Positions 12,374 through 36,595 of a stretch of 64,000 bases of DNA are shown one piece after another. This DNA comes from Echinometra lucunter (lineage: Eukaryota; Echinodermata; Echinoidea; Camarodonta; Echinometridae). The notes beneath the pieces are model-generated. The model did not search any database, had not been told where the DNA came from, and saw only the letters and a program-made list of their open reading frames with translations. The stretch spans positions 26,870,421 through 26,934,420 of the forward strand of contig CM057156.1 of the NCBI GenBank assembly GCA_029962745.1, in the 5' to 3' direction. Position numbers and translations under genes: made by a program. Positions within the stretch are counted from its first letter, which is position 1. Each line of letters starts with the position of its first letter.

Positions 12374-13422
12374 CCTCCCTCTTTCCCCCTCTCTAGCTTA
12401 CTGGATCTTCCTCCTCTCTCTTTCTGTAGCGCTTCTATCTCAATATGTTTACCCCCTCCCCCACAAAGAGGGCATTAAAGGATGGAACAATATTGCTGTG
12501 CCTTCAACTGGCAAACTCGATCCGTGGGCAACTGGGGCCAAAGGCTTGGACGGAGGGGGAAAAAACTCCTCTCGATTCTTCTCTGTAAGTATCGGGGCCG
12601 TAGCAACGGGGGGGGGGGGGGGGGGGGGCTAGGGGCACATGCTCACAGGTGCCCCCACAAAATCATGCTGAAAGTTGGAAACCACAAATCGACTAATAGT
12701 GTGCGGACATTAGTCTAGTCTCAACTCCCAGCATGCTCAGACTCGAATTTCCACACTTCGATGAAATTCTATATAAAACTTTTGGCAAGCCAAAGTCTAA
12801 CATTCTAGGATACTTCTTAACATTGGCAAGAACAACTACAGTTTCAGGGCCTATGATATAGAGTCTAAAGTCTTACAATTCTTACTTTGTCAGATATTTT
12901 ATGGCTGATACGTGTCTATATTTGCAGACTAGCTATTGTCGAGACGAGGAAAGGCGATGAAAAACATTTTCTGATTGGACCGAAAAGTGCCCTATTTTTT
13001 CTACAGGACCAATCACGACAAAAATTTTCATTAGAATAAGGCTCTTTTATTCTTCTTTCCGTTGAGTTTTTTTTTTTTGGGGGGGGGGGGTGGAGGAGAG
13101 GGGGGGTTGTTGTTGTTGTTGTTTTACACCTGCCAACGTGATGATGTGATTTATCAACCAGGATCAGGGAAGACCCGGTAGAAACTCGCTGACCTCCATA
13201 GACAGTCTTTATTTTGAGATATATGAGGAGCTTTTGAACCCAAAAGTGCGCTATTTTCTCAAATTTTTAAGGATTGCTCTGAAACTGCACTCATATGATC
13301 TAGTAAATTTTACACCTCATTTTCCGGGGCGAGGGTTTTGATCTATGGTTTTGATAATGTTTTGACTATTTTTTTTACCAAGACTTAAAAGTTCGAAAAT
13401 CTTTATTGTTCTTTATTTTTTT
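10490..13422. other. Gene-free stretch
   Basis: No gene is supported. It contains GA-rich patches (10740-10800, 11225-11290), a CT microsatellite (12269-12392), C runs at 12045 and 12261, a G run of about 20 at 12610 and another at 13079. The high-scoring open frames are translations of these tracts. Confidence 0.7.
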
Positions 13423-13593
13423 AATGTCCTACGTATAGTTTCATTCAGAAGATTTATCATAAAATAATATTTGAAAGAATAAATCTTACATATCATCTGC
13501 CAATACATCATCTGTATTAGCAGATGATATGTTAGATTCATTCTTTCAAATATTCTTTTTAAATCTTCTGAATGAAAATGAATATAGGACATT
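13423..13593. repeat. Long palindromic hairpin
   Basis: The left arm begins AATGTCCTACGTAT and contains CATTCAGAAGATTTA. The right arm holds the complements of these in reverse order and ends AATATAGGACATT. The arms meet at CAGATGATATG/CATATCATCTG near 13500-13530. An RNA copy would fold into a stem of roughly 80 bp with small bulges. Confidence 0.75.
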
Positions 13594-13650
13594 AGAACAA
13601 TCAAGAAAAATAAAAGTTTGTAAATTTCTTACAAGAAATGATGTTAACTA

Positions 13651-13979
13651 AAAGAGGCTCTGTCGTGGGTTTTCATGGGGAGTGAATCATAATTTGCTGA
13701 CACCAGACTTCGTGAAAAGCACTGGTAATACCTGTAATAGAGCTACATTTCTGGAGCACAGCAAAACAAGGTGTCCCACCATAAACAATCTTCGGCCTGC
13801 TTCGGGCATTCTCGGGCCAGGGCCGTGAGATAATGACTTTGCCATATGGGGCAAAGGGTGGAATATACAGAGCATTAAGGTCTGTTGGTCATAAAACTCA
13901 TAGTGATGGACAGCACCTGTTACTGGTTAAGCACCCACGGTGTCAAATTCCCCGTGAAAGCCCACGACAGAGCCTCTTT
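13651..13979. mobile_element. MITE with 30-bp terminal inverted repeats
   Basis: The ends begin AAAGAGGCTCTGTCGTGGG and match inversely over about 30 bases with two or three changes. The interior (about 265 bp) has no protein coding. The adjoining sequences TTTCTTACAAG and TTTGTAAGAAA are also inverted, so a larger composite is possible. Confidence 0.75.
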
Positions 13980-14419
13980 AAACGTTTGTAAGAAAAAAAA
14001 TAATGTATGTTAATTTACAATATTTTTGTTTTAAAAAAGAAAGAAAAAATTTCATGTCTCGTATTATGTTGGAAATAAAACCTGAACTTGAACTAGGTTC
14101 AGAATTTTGCACGTTATAAGGCGGGGTGAGGGAACGCGCGAGCAAATGTCCGCCAATTTTCCATAAGAATTCAACCAAAAATCGAAATAGAAGAACCATT
14201 CTGCAGTGAGATGGTGAGTATGTCTTTAATGAAATCATACTTTTTTGCATGTCCTGTAGTTATTTCTAATGTGGTATGCATTCTTATCATATTCCTCAGA
14301 AAAAAATATGGCACTGTGGAAAAAAGTTAGAATTATGCCTCGTCTGTCACCTCCCTGAAATAGTAAAGCCCCACCCATCCTTTCTACTCCACTGTACGTA
14401 AACTGTGCGTCAGTGAACA

Positions 14420-14850
14420 CACCCACGTAGCCAAGGCGGCGATGGGACCTGGGGGCGGTCGCCACCTCCTAAAACTCCCCACCCCAACCCCCCCCCCCCC
14501 CCCCGAAAAAAGCTTGATCTGGAAAGATGGGAGAAGGAGCAGAAAATGAGCGGTGATAAAGAAACGTTGAACCTTCTTTCCCCCATCCAACCACCCCAAC
14601 CCACCACCCCCCCCCCCCCCCCCCGAGAGCGTACAAAGAGCGCTCAATATGTAATTTAGAATAAATGATGAAACAGTAGAGTCAAAAGGACTCATTGGGA
14701 AGTACCCAACTAAGCAATCTCAGCTATCATCCCCCCCCCGAAAACAAATTTATTCGCCCTTGCTTTCTAAAAAAAAAAAAAAAGTACAAGCCCAACCACC
14801 CCCCTTGCCCCCTACCTAATAAATCCTAGCTACGCCACTTGTAGGAGTCC
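14420..14850. repeat. G/C-homopolymer-rich dispersed repeat
   Basis: The block contains three C runs (14490, 14606 and 14731) in purine-rich DNA. It ends with TAATAAATCCTAGCTACGCCACTTG, whose GCTACGCCA word resembles element ends elsewhere in the window, for example TTTACGCCAGTGG near 50015. It is interpreted as degenerate non-autonomous repeats. Confidence 0.4.
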
Positions 14851-14928
14851 CCCTCATCAAAAAACACTGACAAATAATTGTGAACACACAGCATTAGGGT
14901 TGATGATCAGCTCCCGGTGCATGTGGGG

Positions 14929-15428
14929 NNNNNNNNNNNNNNNNNNNNNNNNNNNNNNNNNNNNNNNNNNNNNNNNNNNNNNNNNNNNNNNNNNNNNNNN
15001 NNNNNNNNNNNNNNNNNNNNNNNNNNNNNNNNNNNNNNNNNNNNNNNNNNNNNNNNNNNNNNNNNNNNNNNNNNNNNNNNNNNNNNNNNNNNNNNNNNNN
15101 NNNNNNNNNNNNNNNNNNNNNNNNNNNNNNNNNNNNNNNNNNNNNNNNNNNNNNNNNNNNNNNNNNNNNNNNNNNNNNNNNNNNNNNNNNNNNNNNNNNN
15201 NNNNNNNNNNNNNNNNNNNNNNNNNNNNNNNNNNNNNNNNNNNNNNNNNNNNNNNNNNNNNNNNNNNNNNNNNNNNNNNNNNNNNNNNNNNNNNNNNNNN
15301 NNNNNNNNNNNNNNNNNNNNNNNNNNNNNNNNNNNNNNNNNNNNNNNNNNNNNNNNNNNNNNNNNNNNNNNNNNNNNNNNNNNNNNNNNNNNNNNNNNNN
15401 NNNNNNNNNNNNNNNNNNNNNNNNNNNN
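14929..15428. other. Assembly gap of exactly 500 N
   Basis: An unbroken run of 500 undetermined bases, the usual placeholder for a gap of unknown size. It removes the upstream part of the LINE fragment that follows. Confidence 0.99.
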
Positions 15429-16102
15429 CCACCACATCAAAACTGTCACCAAGAAGGCAAGCAACATCAGCGCATTTCTGCAGCGAAACATCAGACCTGC
15501 CGAGGAAGACTAAAGCACTGTGCTACATCACACTAGTACGACCCATCCTTGAGTATGCCAGCACGGGTGTGGGATCCACATACCAAGACAACATCCAGAG
15601 ACTGGAAATGGTCCAGCGTCGCTACGCTCGCTTTGTCACGGAAAAATATCATCGAACAAGCAGTGTTACGGCGATGCTACCAAACTCCAGTGGCCATCTC
15701 TCCAAGAACGCCGAGCGCAACTCAGAGATGCTGATGTACCGCATAGTAAATCAACACAGACATCCTCATGCCAACCTATTGCGGTTAACACCCACATCGT
15801 GGACATCCACAACAATTCCAAATCCCTTCGCAAGGACTCTAGTCTACCAGAAGTCATTTTTCCCGGACTCTATAAGACTTGGAACTCGCTTCTGGAGATC
15901 TTGTGAACTGTACCTCTGCCATCTCCTTTAGGCAGGAGGTACAGGAAATCCAGCTCCGGTAAAAGGGGTTACCGTTTGTTTTTCTGCACATAGTTATCAT
16001 GTAGTCTTTTTATGTGGCACTGTACATACACCGCACCGGCCAGCCAAACAAGTACGAGAATACACCAGATGTGGACTGTACTCATCTAGAAGAAGAAGAA
16101 GA
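15429..16102 (+). pseudogene. LINE reverse transcriptase 3' remnant
   Basis: Conceptual translation gives the C-terminal part of a non-LTR retrotransposon reverse transcriptase. A stretch reading HIKTVTKKASNISAFLQRNI is followed in another frame by KALCYITLVRPILEYAS, then RLEMVQRRYARFV and YQKSFFPDSIRL, as in Jockey/CR1-like ORF2 ends. The frame changes near 15492 and again around 15565-15595, where a VWDPHT motif is only readable in another frame, so the copy is dead. A stop near 15931 is followed by an untranslated tail ending in an AGA-rich run near 16085-16102, typical of LINE 3' ends. The 5' part is lost in the gap. Confidence 0.85.
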
Positions 16103-18764
16103 GGCTCCATGTAGAAAAGTAAATTTAATTACTGATGGTAGTCTGTATAGACCTTGGCATGTATTTACTACATTTTTGTCCCCTCTCTTCTTGCGTGTGC
16201 GCTTGCTTTGACTTTGTCATTTTTTGTGTACAAAGTTAAACTTAGCTGTCACCAGCACTGACGAAATAAACAGCAGTGAATGGACTAGTGTAGTAGTGAC
16301 TTATTTTATGATAATGCCCACTTTGTAAAGACACTGAAAATTTCTGGCAAAAATGGCTGCATTACCATGCATTGCCTAGGCTGGTAGTGCCAGTGGTCTA
16401 TGGCCTATGGGAATTTTGGAATTTTTATGAAACTGACATTTTCCATCCTTGCGTTGTGGTGTGCGCCTGTGGAAATCCAGCTAACAGTGGAAGTTATATA
16501 CTGATTCAGTGCCTCAGCGGACCCAAGTTCGAGTCTGAGTCATTCAAATGGTGACGTTAAAAGGTCGGTCCCAGACATAAATCATATTTGATTGATACCA
16601 TGCCACGGATACATGTCTGTAAAAACCCAATTCAACAACAAGTTGAACAACAACTTTCCCATATGCAAACGGCAGCCTAAGTTATGGTTTTTGTACTTAG
16701 AGGGGGTAAACCACCCAAAATCCTTGGAATCTGGGGATTTTCATTTTGGGGGTATTTACATTGTAGATTTATTTCAGTATATTAACTGATTAACTTACAG
16801 GCAGTGTATCTACAGCCACAAATGTCTGAATTCCCTGCGGCACTTGGCTTAAATACTCTGTGCCACAGCCAGCAGCTATTGCATACGTGTACATTCATGC
16901 AACAGTATTTGTTGCAAAACTTCATCACAAAGGTTATATCTCTTTAATTCACTTCTTATACAAAAAAAATATTTTGCGATCAATTGCAAATTTAAAACAA
17001 CCATTCTGATTGGTCCAGGGTCACCATTTTGAATTAGATGCGCATGATGAAACAATGTCTTGATTGACTGTTGGAACTGTGCGAATGATTGCAAATCTTG
17101 TGTTTCGGGGTTCAGTTCAGATCAGCAAGCAGAAGACAATGAAGTAAAATTGTTGTTTGTACGTCCGTGAATTTCAAGAGATAAAACTTTGATGATGAAG
17201 TTTTTCAACACATACCGTCGCATGAATACCAGTCGATTGAAAAATCATTGTTCAAAAATATGATAGTGAAGGGCTTACTTTGGGCTGATCATGAGAAAAA
17301 CTGTCTCCAACCAGGTTTAGTCTGTATTCATGTTAAAAATCAATGTTCTTCTGGGTTGACATCATACATAAGAAATTGTCAAAACGATCCTTACTATACA
17401 CCAAACGTTAACCTTTAGTCTCTAAATGGAGGAGGTCTTTGGAGCCAGAATAGTTTTTTCAGTGTAAAAATGCCGATATAAGAGACTCAAACTTTCAGCC
17501 TAGGCATTGCCAAGCATTGGTAAGAATGGGAGAGAGAGAGAGAGAGAGAGAGAGCACACACCAGTTGAGTAGTGCCTGGTGGTCGGTCAGTCATTCCACT
17601 CTTTAAAACTACATGTAGGTGTCGATTCTACCCTCTCTTTTACATTCAAAACAGACTCATGGTCAATGCATACCTGCCAACTGTTCCTATTAAATAAGAA
17701 TATTCCTATTGGGGGAAAAGAAATGACATTTTAATCAGTGTCTTCCTATTTCTGTGCTAATTTGTCTGTTGTATTGAATAGGAAATTTAGGAATGTTCCT
17801 ATTTTTTAACATTTCTTAATAATTCTTTCCTATTTTTGGCTGTCAGAGTGGCAGATATGTCTGTGATGAATTCTGACACACTTTAATCATTGAAAATTCA
17901 AATGACATCAGCAAAATGCAAAGAAAATGTTAGAAAATCTCATAAACTTGTTCAAGTGTGCTGTTTGAAATTGTCTTTCAGGATGCACATCCTCTCCAGA
18001 CTCACAAGTGTGGAATATATGTATCTCAGTCTTGTAAGATTTATGGGATGTGGTGATGTTGGACTGTCATTCTTCAAGTGAAAATTCAATTATCTACATG
18101 TATTTAATGATTTTTTTCTTTAATCTGAAACAGTGATGGAGGTGACAATAGCAGTTTTGATTAGCAGCATACACAAAACTTCTGTTCTACATTATTGTGC
18201 AGATTGCAAACATGAACATTCCATCAACACCTGTAGCTGTTCCTGGCTTCAAGCATAAAACAAAGCTTTTTCCATGATGATGGGATCAGGTAGCAGTCTA
18301 GGGCGAGTCCACCATGAGAGGTTGTCATCCCCTTTGTGCACAGTTGCGTTTTCTTGTGTATTTTTTTTTTTTTTTCAGTTACTATAGCATGATCAGTGTA
18401 ATTATCATACATGTAGAAAGATGCACTGTTACTAGTCAAGCCACAAGTGTTTTTGTCTTATTCATGAGAAAAAGGTCATGCACTAAAATAAAAAACCAAT
18501 CTATACACACAGGTACGCTAGCGCCCCTCATCCATGCATGAGTTACTTAGGCTGACGAAAAAGTGGGCAACGTACCGTGCCAATTGGTGAGATTGCATCT
18601 TGGAAAGGGCAGTTGGAACTGGGCTGACGATAGCACTTGTTTTTTGTGTGATTCTCATTGTCAATTTAGGAAAAGATTATTATTATTATTATTTTGTATA
18701 TAATTCAATTCAATTAGGTTTTGTTAAATCTCGTCAAAGTCTGAAGACTGACAATGCAAGTTTA
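16103..18764. other. Gene-free stretch
   Basis: No exon was recognised. Features are a possible tRNA-like SINE fragment near 16448-16540 (GTTCGAGTC box B-like word), a GA microsatellite at 17529-17554, and a segment near 17690-17840 in which TTCCTATT recurs. The missing first exon of the downstream zinc transporter could lie here but was not found. Confidence 0.6.
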
Positions 18765-20036
18765 CCAGTGTTGTATGCTCGAGGCGTGCCTCGTCCTCGA
18801 GGCCGCGTCTCGCAGCCAAAAGTTGCGCCCCTCGCCTGATGTCCTCGGCCTCGGCCTCAGAGGCTAATGTTTGATGTCTCACTCAGCTCGGGCCATGAGC
18901 GAGCAGTAACAATCCTCGTTCTTGTTTTTTTTCGCTCGTTCCACCAACCCGAATACATTTAGGAACTCGCGGGGATCGGGGGAAAGCTGTTAACCGCCGC
19001 TCAATTTCCTCACTCCAGTCATAAAAAACGGTATTTGACTGATGTGAGCACTATAATAAATTATATGTAAATATATGGTGCACTCAGGGTTCTCACTGGA
19101 AAAAATCAACGCACGGTTCCCCCCTCTGCGCAAAGCGCGGAAGTTTCAGAAGTGTTACGGAATGTAGGTGTGGCGCAATATATCTGCTATAGCAAAAGGA
19201 TGGAAAATACTTCTTGGTGAGCAGGAGTTGTCTACTAATGGATAATAGCAGAACCCATTGCCAAAAAGCAAAATACATCTAATCTGTGGCATTTATCATT
19301 ATTTTTAGAAATATATATTCCAATATTTTTTACCTTGTCACCACGCATGGTGCAGCAATTTCACACATGGTTCTTCCTTGTCTGAAATCCTGTACGCATG
19401 GTATTGGAACCATGTTATGTACTGCAAGGAGAACCATGGGTGCACTCCATACCCAGTAGTTCTCTCCCTCCAGAGCATTACTTTCGCAGTTGAGTACCTG
19501 TAAATGGGCCGGCCACAGTAAATTGTGCGGTTGCTCAAGTTGTATTTTACATGAATGGCGGTGTATGGTGTATTTGTTAGTATTGTGTACTTTGTAACCC
19601 TTCTGCTCGAGTCTTGTGTGAATTACATGTATGCCAACATGAATGATTCTGCCTGGAGCTGGTTTAGTTGCTTCAGTACCTTGTTAACTTACTTAATTAG
19701 TCTGTTGATGACTTGATGTCTTGACTTATGATTGTTTTTGCTAATTTGCTAGCCTTAGTATTTCTAAATGATTCAGTTTTCCACAAAAAAAAAAAAAAAA
19801 AATCAGGGGGAGAATCCAGAAATATAAATGGCTCAAATACTTTAGTGAACAATTAAAAGGTCTAGATAAAGTGGTCAAAGCAAATTAAACAGGTGAAATT
19901 TAAACACACGCAAAAAATGTACATTTTTTTAGTGGTCTCAGTCTCGGATAGCCATGTCTCGGTCCTCGGGTCTCGGACAAGCCATGTCTTGGTCTCGGTC
20001 TCGGTCTCAGCTAGCCGGCCTTGGATACAACACTGG
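18765..20036. mobile_element. Putative 1.27-kb non-autonomous transposon
   Basis: The ends form an inverted pair: CCAGTGTTGTATGC on the left and GGATACAACACTGG on the right. Both subterminal regions are rich in CTCGG/TCTCGG words (about 18780-18900 and 19935-20010), a structure common in DNA transposons. A smaller MITE sits inside at 19088-19441. No transposase was seen. Confidence 0.55.
19088..19441. mobile_element. MITE with GGTTCTC ends, copy 1
   Basis: About 355 bases beginning GGTTCTCACTGGAAAAAAT and ending near GGAGAACCATG. Its reverse complement recurs at 20309-20674, including the words GACAACTCCTGC and GGAACCATG in the corresponding order. Confidence 0.75.
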
Positions 20037-20308
20037 AGTTTACATACATGTACATACAGTTATGAAAAAATAGATAAAAAGCAACATTCAGAATTTTAGG
20101 TAGATGTACATGTACATGTATAAAGAAAATATACAAAGGGGACAACATACATGTATATGTACAGTGTACATTGTATATCAAAATAATGTATGTATAAATC
20201 ACTTTGAAAGTGTTAAAAAAGGTATTACTGTCATGTCAGGGTCAAAGTACTGCAGAAAAAAACAAACTAATGTACAGTGTATGCAAGTGGACTCGATTGT
20301 ATTAAGAT

Positions 20309-20674
20309 ACTAGCATGGTTCTCGCCAGTACATAACACCCATGGTTCCAACACCATGCGTAAAAGGGTTTCAGACAAAGAAGAACCATGTGTGAAATTGC
20401 TGCACCATGGCATGGCAACATGGGTAAAAAATATTGGAGTATATATTTCTAACAATAATGATAAATGTCACAGATTGTTTTGCTTTTTGGCAATGTATTT
20501 TACTTAATGCCATTAGTAGACAACTCCTGCTTTACCAAGAAGTATTTTTCATCCTTTTACTGTAGCATATACTTGCCGCCACACCTAACTTTAGGTGTTA
20601 TTCTGTACAACTTCAGAAACTTCCATGCTTTGCACAGAGTGGGAACCGTGTGTGAATTTTTTCTAGTGAGAACC
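20309..20674. mobile_element. MITE with GGTTCTC ends, copy 2 (inverted)
   Basis: Inverted relative of the copy at 19088. It runs from GCATGGTTCTCGCCAGTAC to TTTTTTCTAGTGAGAACC. The pair is separated by about 870 bp, so a transcript crossing both could form a long imperfect hairpin. Confidence 0.75.
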
Positions 20675-21019
20675 CGGATACTAGTACCATTATACATGAC
20701 CACTCCACCTTCAGTATTCTGGCAATTTGTTCACTCCACTTTGTTCCTAGGGACATTAGAATATTTTCAGCTTTCAGACTTTCATGCCTTTGATTTTGTG
20801 TTTGTTTGAGAGAAAAAGCTTGTGGAAAAAAAAAAGTTTTAACCAGAGTAATTATCATTTAGTGTATCAAAGCAGGGAACAGGGTGTGCATATTCTGGAA
20901 TCCATTATCATTTTGGTTATGTTCTTGTCTGATATGGATTGACTTTTGTATCCTACTATGTTATAATTGTTTTAATTCAACCATGCTGTACATGTAAGCA
21001 TTGATTTCATATTTTTCAG

Positions 21020-33436
<12,417 letters not shown>

Positions 33437-33860
33437 ACTCTGAACTGGTGCTCAAGATTACCAACAGGAAAGCAGTGGAGTTTTTCTCTTGAACTCACAG
33501 CTGCATGACATTAAAGCTAATCTCACACCGAGTGCATATGATGATCACCAAGCAGTTGCAGATTAGCCATTTGTACTATTATCTCAGCAGCATTAGGCCC
33601 TTTAAACTGGGTGAAGATACTGCATAGTGGTCTCTTGGGATTTCCAGCTTCATGACATCAAAGCCATCTAAACCTTTCACAAGGGGATCAAGATAGCCAG
33701 TGGGTTGAAGCAAATTGACCACATTGATTTCAGCTTTGTGGTATTATAGCACTCCAAACTCCAATAACGGTTTCCAAATGGAATGCATTGGCTTCCTGGG
33801 ATTCTCAACACTGTTATCTCAAAGATGTTTGAATTCTGAATTCTGAAATGACCAGTGAGA

Positions 33861-33861
33861 A

Positions 33862-33901
<40 letters not shown>
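33861..33901. repeat. GAT microsatellite in the 3' UTR
   Basis: A near-perfect run of about thirteen GAT triplets. It creates a His-rich shadow frame on the minus strand. Confidence 0.95.
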
Positions 33902-33904
<3 letters not shown>

Positions 33905-34148
33905 CACAGCATTACAACCCATCCCTATTTAAAAACATTCCAAGGCATAGAGATGCAGTACACAAGCCTTATGAAATCCCAGCTCTTTGGCATTATGGCC
34001 ATTTTGTGAATTGTATTACCAGATACAGTGGATTGGCCACCTTTGCTCTCCCACTAATACATTGTGGCCATCTAAATTTTGACAAGGTGCATAAGATTAT
34101 GCACCAACTCACTGCAAATAAGCTACACAGACTCTGCTGTTGTACACA

Positions 34149-34226
34149 GAGCCCGAGATAACTCGGGCTGGGGTCTATAGAAAATGTGTGTAATACTGAA
34201 ATCAAATTGTGCTCAACGGGTTAAAA
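34149..34226. mobile_element. TTAA-ended MITE fragment
   Basis: Contains the palindrome AGCCCGAGATAACTCGGGCT-like core, then GTCTATAGAAAATG, TAATACTGAAATCAAA and a CAACGGGTTAA end. The same module, in either orientation, occurs at 21274-21368, 34581-34648 and 43709-43800. TTAACCC ends suggest a piggyBac-type non-autonomous family. Confidence 0.6.
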
Positions 34227-34268
34227 TCTGGTTGAGATGAGAATGCGCGGGAGATAGGCCCTCCTGGA

Positions 34269-34413
34269 CCCCGTCTTACAAAGAGTTGCGATTGATTCAA
34301 ATCGATCGCAGCTTTGAGATTGATCTCAACTGTGTACTTAAGAGATAGGAGTTGCTATCAAATCTCGAAGTTGCGATTGATCCGAATCGATCGCATCTCT
34401 TTGTTTAATGGGG
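34269..34413. mobile_element. Palindromic MITE rich in CGATCG
   Basis: The inverted ends read CCCCGTCTTACAAAGAG and CTCTTTGTTTAATGGGG, each followed inward by GCGATTGAT and ATCGATCGCA blocks. Total length is about 145 bp. The GATC-rich arms resemble the element at 58591-59064. Confidence 0.65.
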
Positions 34414-35645
34414 CAGTGGACTCCCAGCTCTGTGACTTCAGGGCACATTGATGGTAAAACAGAACCCTAACCAGCTTTAAATGGTGCAAAGTAATGGCTG
34501 CAATGTTGATGAACAATGTGATTCCATGTGCCATTCATCTTTGGACTTCGAGGACAACTCTCATAAATTATCATGTATGTTTAACCCGTTGAGCATGATT
34601 TGATTACAGTATTAACAGGTTATCTTGGGCTTAGTTTTCAAAGGGTTAGAAAAATACATGTAATGTTTGTTTCCTTTGATGAATTCTGCACACAGTACAG
34701 GTAATTTGACTGATATTTCAAATTTTTGTTTGTTTGTTTTTTTTTTTTTGTTAACTCTCCTTAAATATGAAAGTAAGGCTTTAAAGTAAATATATGATGG
34801 CAAATTACAAAGGTGCTGGAATTATGATGGTAAAACAAAACTTTCTTTGTTCATTGTTATTTTTGAAGACTGATATTCCTGTTTTGCATAGTTATCCAAT
34901 ATTCATGCATGTTTCACAACATATTGTCACCCAGATAGCCGACAGGCACTAAATTGAGGACGACACGAAGAGTTATTCATCACCTAACCTGTGGAGTGGT
35001 GTTAACTCCATCGCATGCTAATGCGCAACGTTCAATGTCGTGCTCAATCTCATGCCCTGTTGCCAGCTGGGCTAATTATAATTCTTTGCATTGCACTCGA
35101 GTTAACGCCGTTCTGCCAGCCAGGCGACAATATACTTTTATGCCAATTGAAAAGTGAAGTACCCCACTAAAAAATAGGATGATAGTTTTATCACTGGCAC
35201 TAAAGAATTGTAGGCTTGTACACCCCTCTTTTTTTTCTTCAGACTTTGAAATGCATGTACCAGATAGTATATGAATACATTATACTTACCAGCCAAAATA
35301 ACTTGCCATGTACGTTGATTATAGAGCTTTAGAGGTTGAGAAGGCATTGTGTGTCTTTATGATTGTTAGACAATATGGAATTGTTCATATCTGTTCAATG
35401 TCCGTATATTGCTGTAGTTTGCATATTTACCAGAAAAACTGGCTCTGTAGAATTTATGAAAACTCCCTTATTGTAATGATAAGGAAAACTTGTAGTGGTA
35501 ATGAAAATCAGCCTCTATTTTTTTTTTTTTTTTGGTAATTATTTACCTTATGTACATGTACATTGTTTTAGAATTTATCAGTTTGTAAATGAATAATATA
35601 GACTGGTATATCAAAGGGAGAAAGAAGAAGAATCGTGTATAACAT

Positions 35646-35651
35646 AATAAA
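35646..35651 (+). promoter_or_regulatory. Candidate ZnT5 poly(A) signal
   Basis: First plausible AATAAA on the plus strand after the terminal exon, followed by T/G-rich sequence. It implies a 3' UTR of about 2.2 kb. Earlier variant signals cannot be excluded. Confidence 0.45.
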
Positions 35652-36266
35652 TTATTTTCAATTGTTTGACATATTTCCTTGGTGAAAGCTGATTCCTTTA
35701 TGAACTCAAAGTCTTCATTAGCTTTTGGAACCTATAACCTTCAGGTGAGATACATACAAGCCTAGACATACACCAGCCGACAAACCTTTACAAAGTAATG
35801 CGTGATTAGAATCTGTAGGGGAATATTTATATTTATTGTTTTGATATCCACTAATTCAGTAAATGTTCGTAGTGATGATAACGATATCAGGTAATGGATG
35901 ATTACTGCTTCATAGAAAGAGGTAGAGAGGAAAAGAAAGAAGGAAGAGAAAAATACAAAAGAAAGAGAGAGAAAGAAAGGAGAAAGATGAAGAGAAATTA
36001 TGGAAAGTACATGTAGAAAATGAAGAGGGCATCAATAATACACATTATAGGTTAGGAAGCTAGGAGATATATCAGTACATTATAGGCCTCACTATTTACA
36101 TAACCATTATGAAGTTCCAAAAGAAGTACTAATCGCAACTTACATGATACATGTATAATTATTATTTATTAAAGTCAGCATTTTCACTCTTACAAGGGTT
36201 TACTGACTTTTCAGCCGTGCTGACATTCCCTCCTTCCTCTTCTTCTTGTCTCGAACATCCTCCCTG

Positions 36267-36272
36267 TTTATT
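36267..36272 (-). promoter_or_regulatory. Candidate poly(A) signal of the thioester-protein gene
   Basis: AATAAA on the minus strand (TTTGAATAAACAGG) about 325 bases past the stop codon. With the plus-strand signal near 35646, it places the convergent 3' ends about 600 bp apart. Confidence 0.5.
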
Positions 36273-36595
36273 CAAAGCAATCTTTTTATGATTTTGAGCA
36301 TAAATTTTGAAATCACAGGCATGTACCTGTACATCTTTTACACAATTCAGGTATTTTTTACAGGAATACTTTTAACTTGATATTTCGAAAGTCTAAGATC
36401 TTTTAGGATTCCTAAATTGCTTAACATCAAACTAAAGTCCTAATCTTAGATAATAAGGGAAATTTTACCATGATAAGAATAACCTTTACCCTTCACCTAT
36501 ACAGTAGGCCTATACAGACTCATGCGGCCTAATATGTTTGTTCTTTTAATTATCGTCCATGTCATGAATGACAATGGGTCAAGTCAGACATGAGG

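Noticed and set aside
14857..15931. Apparent 190-340 residue frames across the N gap
   Set aside because: Most residues are unknown bases; only the 3' reverse-transcriptase portion is real, and it is frameshifted.
16448..16560. Possible tRNA gene or SINE
   Set aside because: A box B-like GTTCGAGTC and a weak box A are visible, but no cloverleaf or SINE body could be built.
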